DNA from: Nocardia mikamii NBRC 108933
Lineage (GTDB): Bacteria > Actinomycetota > Actinomycetes > Mycobacteriales > Mycobacteriaceae
Direction of reading: 5' to 3'
Assembly: GCF_001613505.1 (NCBI RefSeq)
Contig: NZ_BDCM01000016.1
Location: forward strand, 1 to 64,000
DNA length: 64,000 nt
Below the pieces are notes generated by a model. That model had not been told where the DNA came from. It searched no databases and saw nothing but the letters and a program-made list of their open reading frames with translations. Shown here one piece after another: positions 63,037 to 64,000 of this stretch; the first letter of the stretch is position 1; each line of letters opens with the position of its first letter. The translations under genes were made by a program, and so were the position numbers.

Positions 63037-63753
63037 TCAGCCCGCCGCGGTCGTGTCCGCCGGGACTTGCGCGTAGACGCCGGCGGTGAGTTCGCGCATA
63101 CATCTGACCACGAGGGGAGCCGGTCCGCCCGATCGTGTCGCGGTCGGGGATATTTCATCGATTTCGCCGGCCTGTGCCGACGGGTGTGCCGGGCCGTCGT
63201 CGTCGGCCCATTGCTCCAGTCCGATCCGGATCGCGCCGGCGGCCGCGGCGGCCAGTGTGCGCAGGCGCAGTGGATCGGTGTCCGGGGACAGTGTCGTCAG
63301 CAGGTCCAGCAGGGCGTGCTCGCCGGTGAGGTTGACCCGGAACCAGACCGCGCGCAGGGCCGTATCGCCGGCCATCGCGCGCAACAGGCCGCGGGTGATG
63401 TCGAGTTCGTCGCGGTCCACCACGGTCAGGGCGCGGATCGCGGCGGCCTCCAGTTCCGCGACGGTAGGCAACCCGTCCGGTCCGTCGCCGAGGATGTCCA
63501 GCCAGCGAGACGCGCCGGCCGACAGCATCGGTTCCACGGCATCCTCTTTGGTACGGCAATAGCGATAGAAGGTGCGCAGGCCGACGCCGGAGGCGGCGGC
63601 GATCTGCTCGGCGGTGACCGCCGCGGTGCCACGTTCGGCGAACAGGCGGGCGGCGGTGTGGGCGATCTCCATCCGGGTCGCCGACTTGCGCCGCTGGGCC
63701 AGGTTCGGCCGCGTCGACGCGGGGGCGGACGGGACGGTTCTCGACTCGGGCAT
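63037..63753 (-). CDS. TetR-family regulator
   Basis: 238 residues. The N-terminal HTH (about 28-75) is ATRMEIAHTAARLFAERGTAAVTAEQIAAASGVGLRTFYRYC. The rest is a helical ligand domain. GAGGTGACTC precedes ATG 63753. It is divergent from the SDR gene at 63867 across 113 bases that hold a clean palindrome, so it probably represses that gene. Confidence 0.92.
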   Translation of the reverse strand: MPESRTVPSAPASTRPNLAQRRKSATRMEIAHTAARLFAERGTAAVTAEQIAAASGVGLRTFYRYCRTKEDAVEPMLSAGASRWLDILGDGPDGLPTVAELEAAAIRALTVVDRDELDITRGLLRAMAGDTALRAVWFRVNLTGEHALLDLLTTLSPDTDPLRLRTLAAAAAGAIRIGLEQWADDDGPAHPSAQAGEIDEISPTATRSGGPAPLVVRCMRELTAGVYAQVPADTTAAG

Positions 63754-63796
63754 GAGTCACCTCCTGTCCGCACAGTCTAAGCGCGATTTGTCAGTC

Positions 63797-63811
63797 TGGC
63801 ACAACGTGCCA
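63797..63811. promoter_or_regulatory. palindromic operator in the TetR/SDR divergent promoter
   Basis: TGGCAC-AAC-GTGCCA has perfect 6-base arms and a 3-base centre. It lies 43 bases before the TetR gene and 55 before the SDR gene, the expected site for the TetR dimer. Confidence 0.65.
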
Positions 63812-63866
63812 CTCAGGCGTAGTGTGTCAATCGAACGAGAAAATCGCAGTTGAGGAGAGTTTCGCA

Positions 63867-64000
63867 ATGGAGCGTTTCGCAGATCGCCGGGTTCTGATCA
63901 CCGGCGCCGGATCCGGTATCGGCCGCGCCACCGTGCATCGCATCCTGTCCGAGGGCGGCACCGTGGTGGCCGCCGACGTCAGCGAGGCGGGCCTGGCCGA
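63867..64000 (+). CDS. short-chain dehydrogenase, 5' part only
   Basis: The first 44 codons of an SDR gene that runs off the window. VLITGAGSGIGRATVHRILSEGG is the nucleotide-binding TGxxxGIG motif, and VVAADVSEAG ends strand 2, where the Asp suggests NAD(H). GAGGAGAG lies 8 to 15 bases before the ATG. The divergent TetR gene is its likely regulator. Confidence 0.88.
   Translation, partial: MERFADRRVLITGAGSGIGRATVHRILSEGGTVVAADVSEAGLA

Overview
The window is high-G+C actinobacterial DNA from the mycolic-acid lineage, most likely a Nocardia or close relative. Three things point there: an intact mce operon (two YrbE permeases, MceA-F and a Mce-associated protein), the GlgE/GlgB/GlgP alpha-glucan genes, and NucS with the CysO/Mec/CysM cysteine pathway. 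Gene order from about 0.9 to 31 kb closely follows Mycobacterium tuberculosis Rv1321 to Rv1343c. The genus call is inference from gene content and order; no rRNA or tRNA gene is present to confirm it.

Layout. 0-7.3 kb: rhomboid-like protein, NucS mismatch endonuclease, DivIVA-domain protein, methylmalonyl-CoA epimerase, acetyl-CoA acetyltransferase, a YbbN-like thioredoxin, a subtilisin-inhibitor-like protein and an HD-domain protein. 7.2-15.1 kb: alpha-glucan metabolism (glgB and glgE on the minus strand, glgP on the plus strand, a dienelactone-hydrolase-like gene between them). 15.2-22.6 kb: purine permease, DoxX protein, DinG helicase, an alpha/beta hydrolase, and the NAD salvage pair pncA and pncB. 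22.7-31 kb: clpS, DUF2017, P1 peptidase, mec-cysO-cysM, rhomboid protease, MBL-fold phosphodiesterase-like protein, rph-rdgB, and an LprD/DUF3817 pair. murI, which lies in this run in M. tuberculosis, is absent here.

31-45.8 kb is an accessory region of short transcription units: redox enzymes, an efflux pump, methyltransferases, an APH-like kinase and an esterase. It also holds PadR, XRE and two MarR regulators, and several units have clear palindromic operators beside them. 46.1-54.7 kb is the mce operon, with most genes overlapping by 1 to 13 bases. 54.7-56.3 kb is a two-gene operon (CMD-family protein and DapB-like dehydrogenase) preceded by a perfect match to the KstR2 operator consensus. 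56.4-64 kb carries a DUF6412 gene and a frameshifted yidC paralogue, ctaD, a ClpC/ClpB-like AAA+ chaperone, small conserved genes, and a TetR regulator divergent from an SDR gene that runs off the window.

The most notable points are a CysO sulfur carrier whose Gly-Gly is buried 13 residues before its C-terminus, beside the Mec JAMM protease; two perfect DnaA boxes in front of dinG; the frameshifted yidC; and the Clp ATPase that lacks a recognisable ClpP-docking loop.
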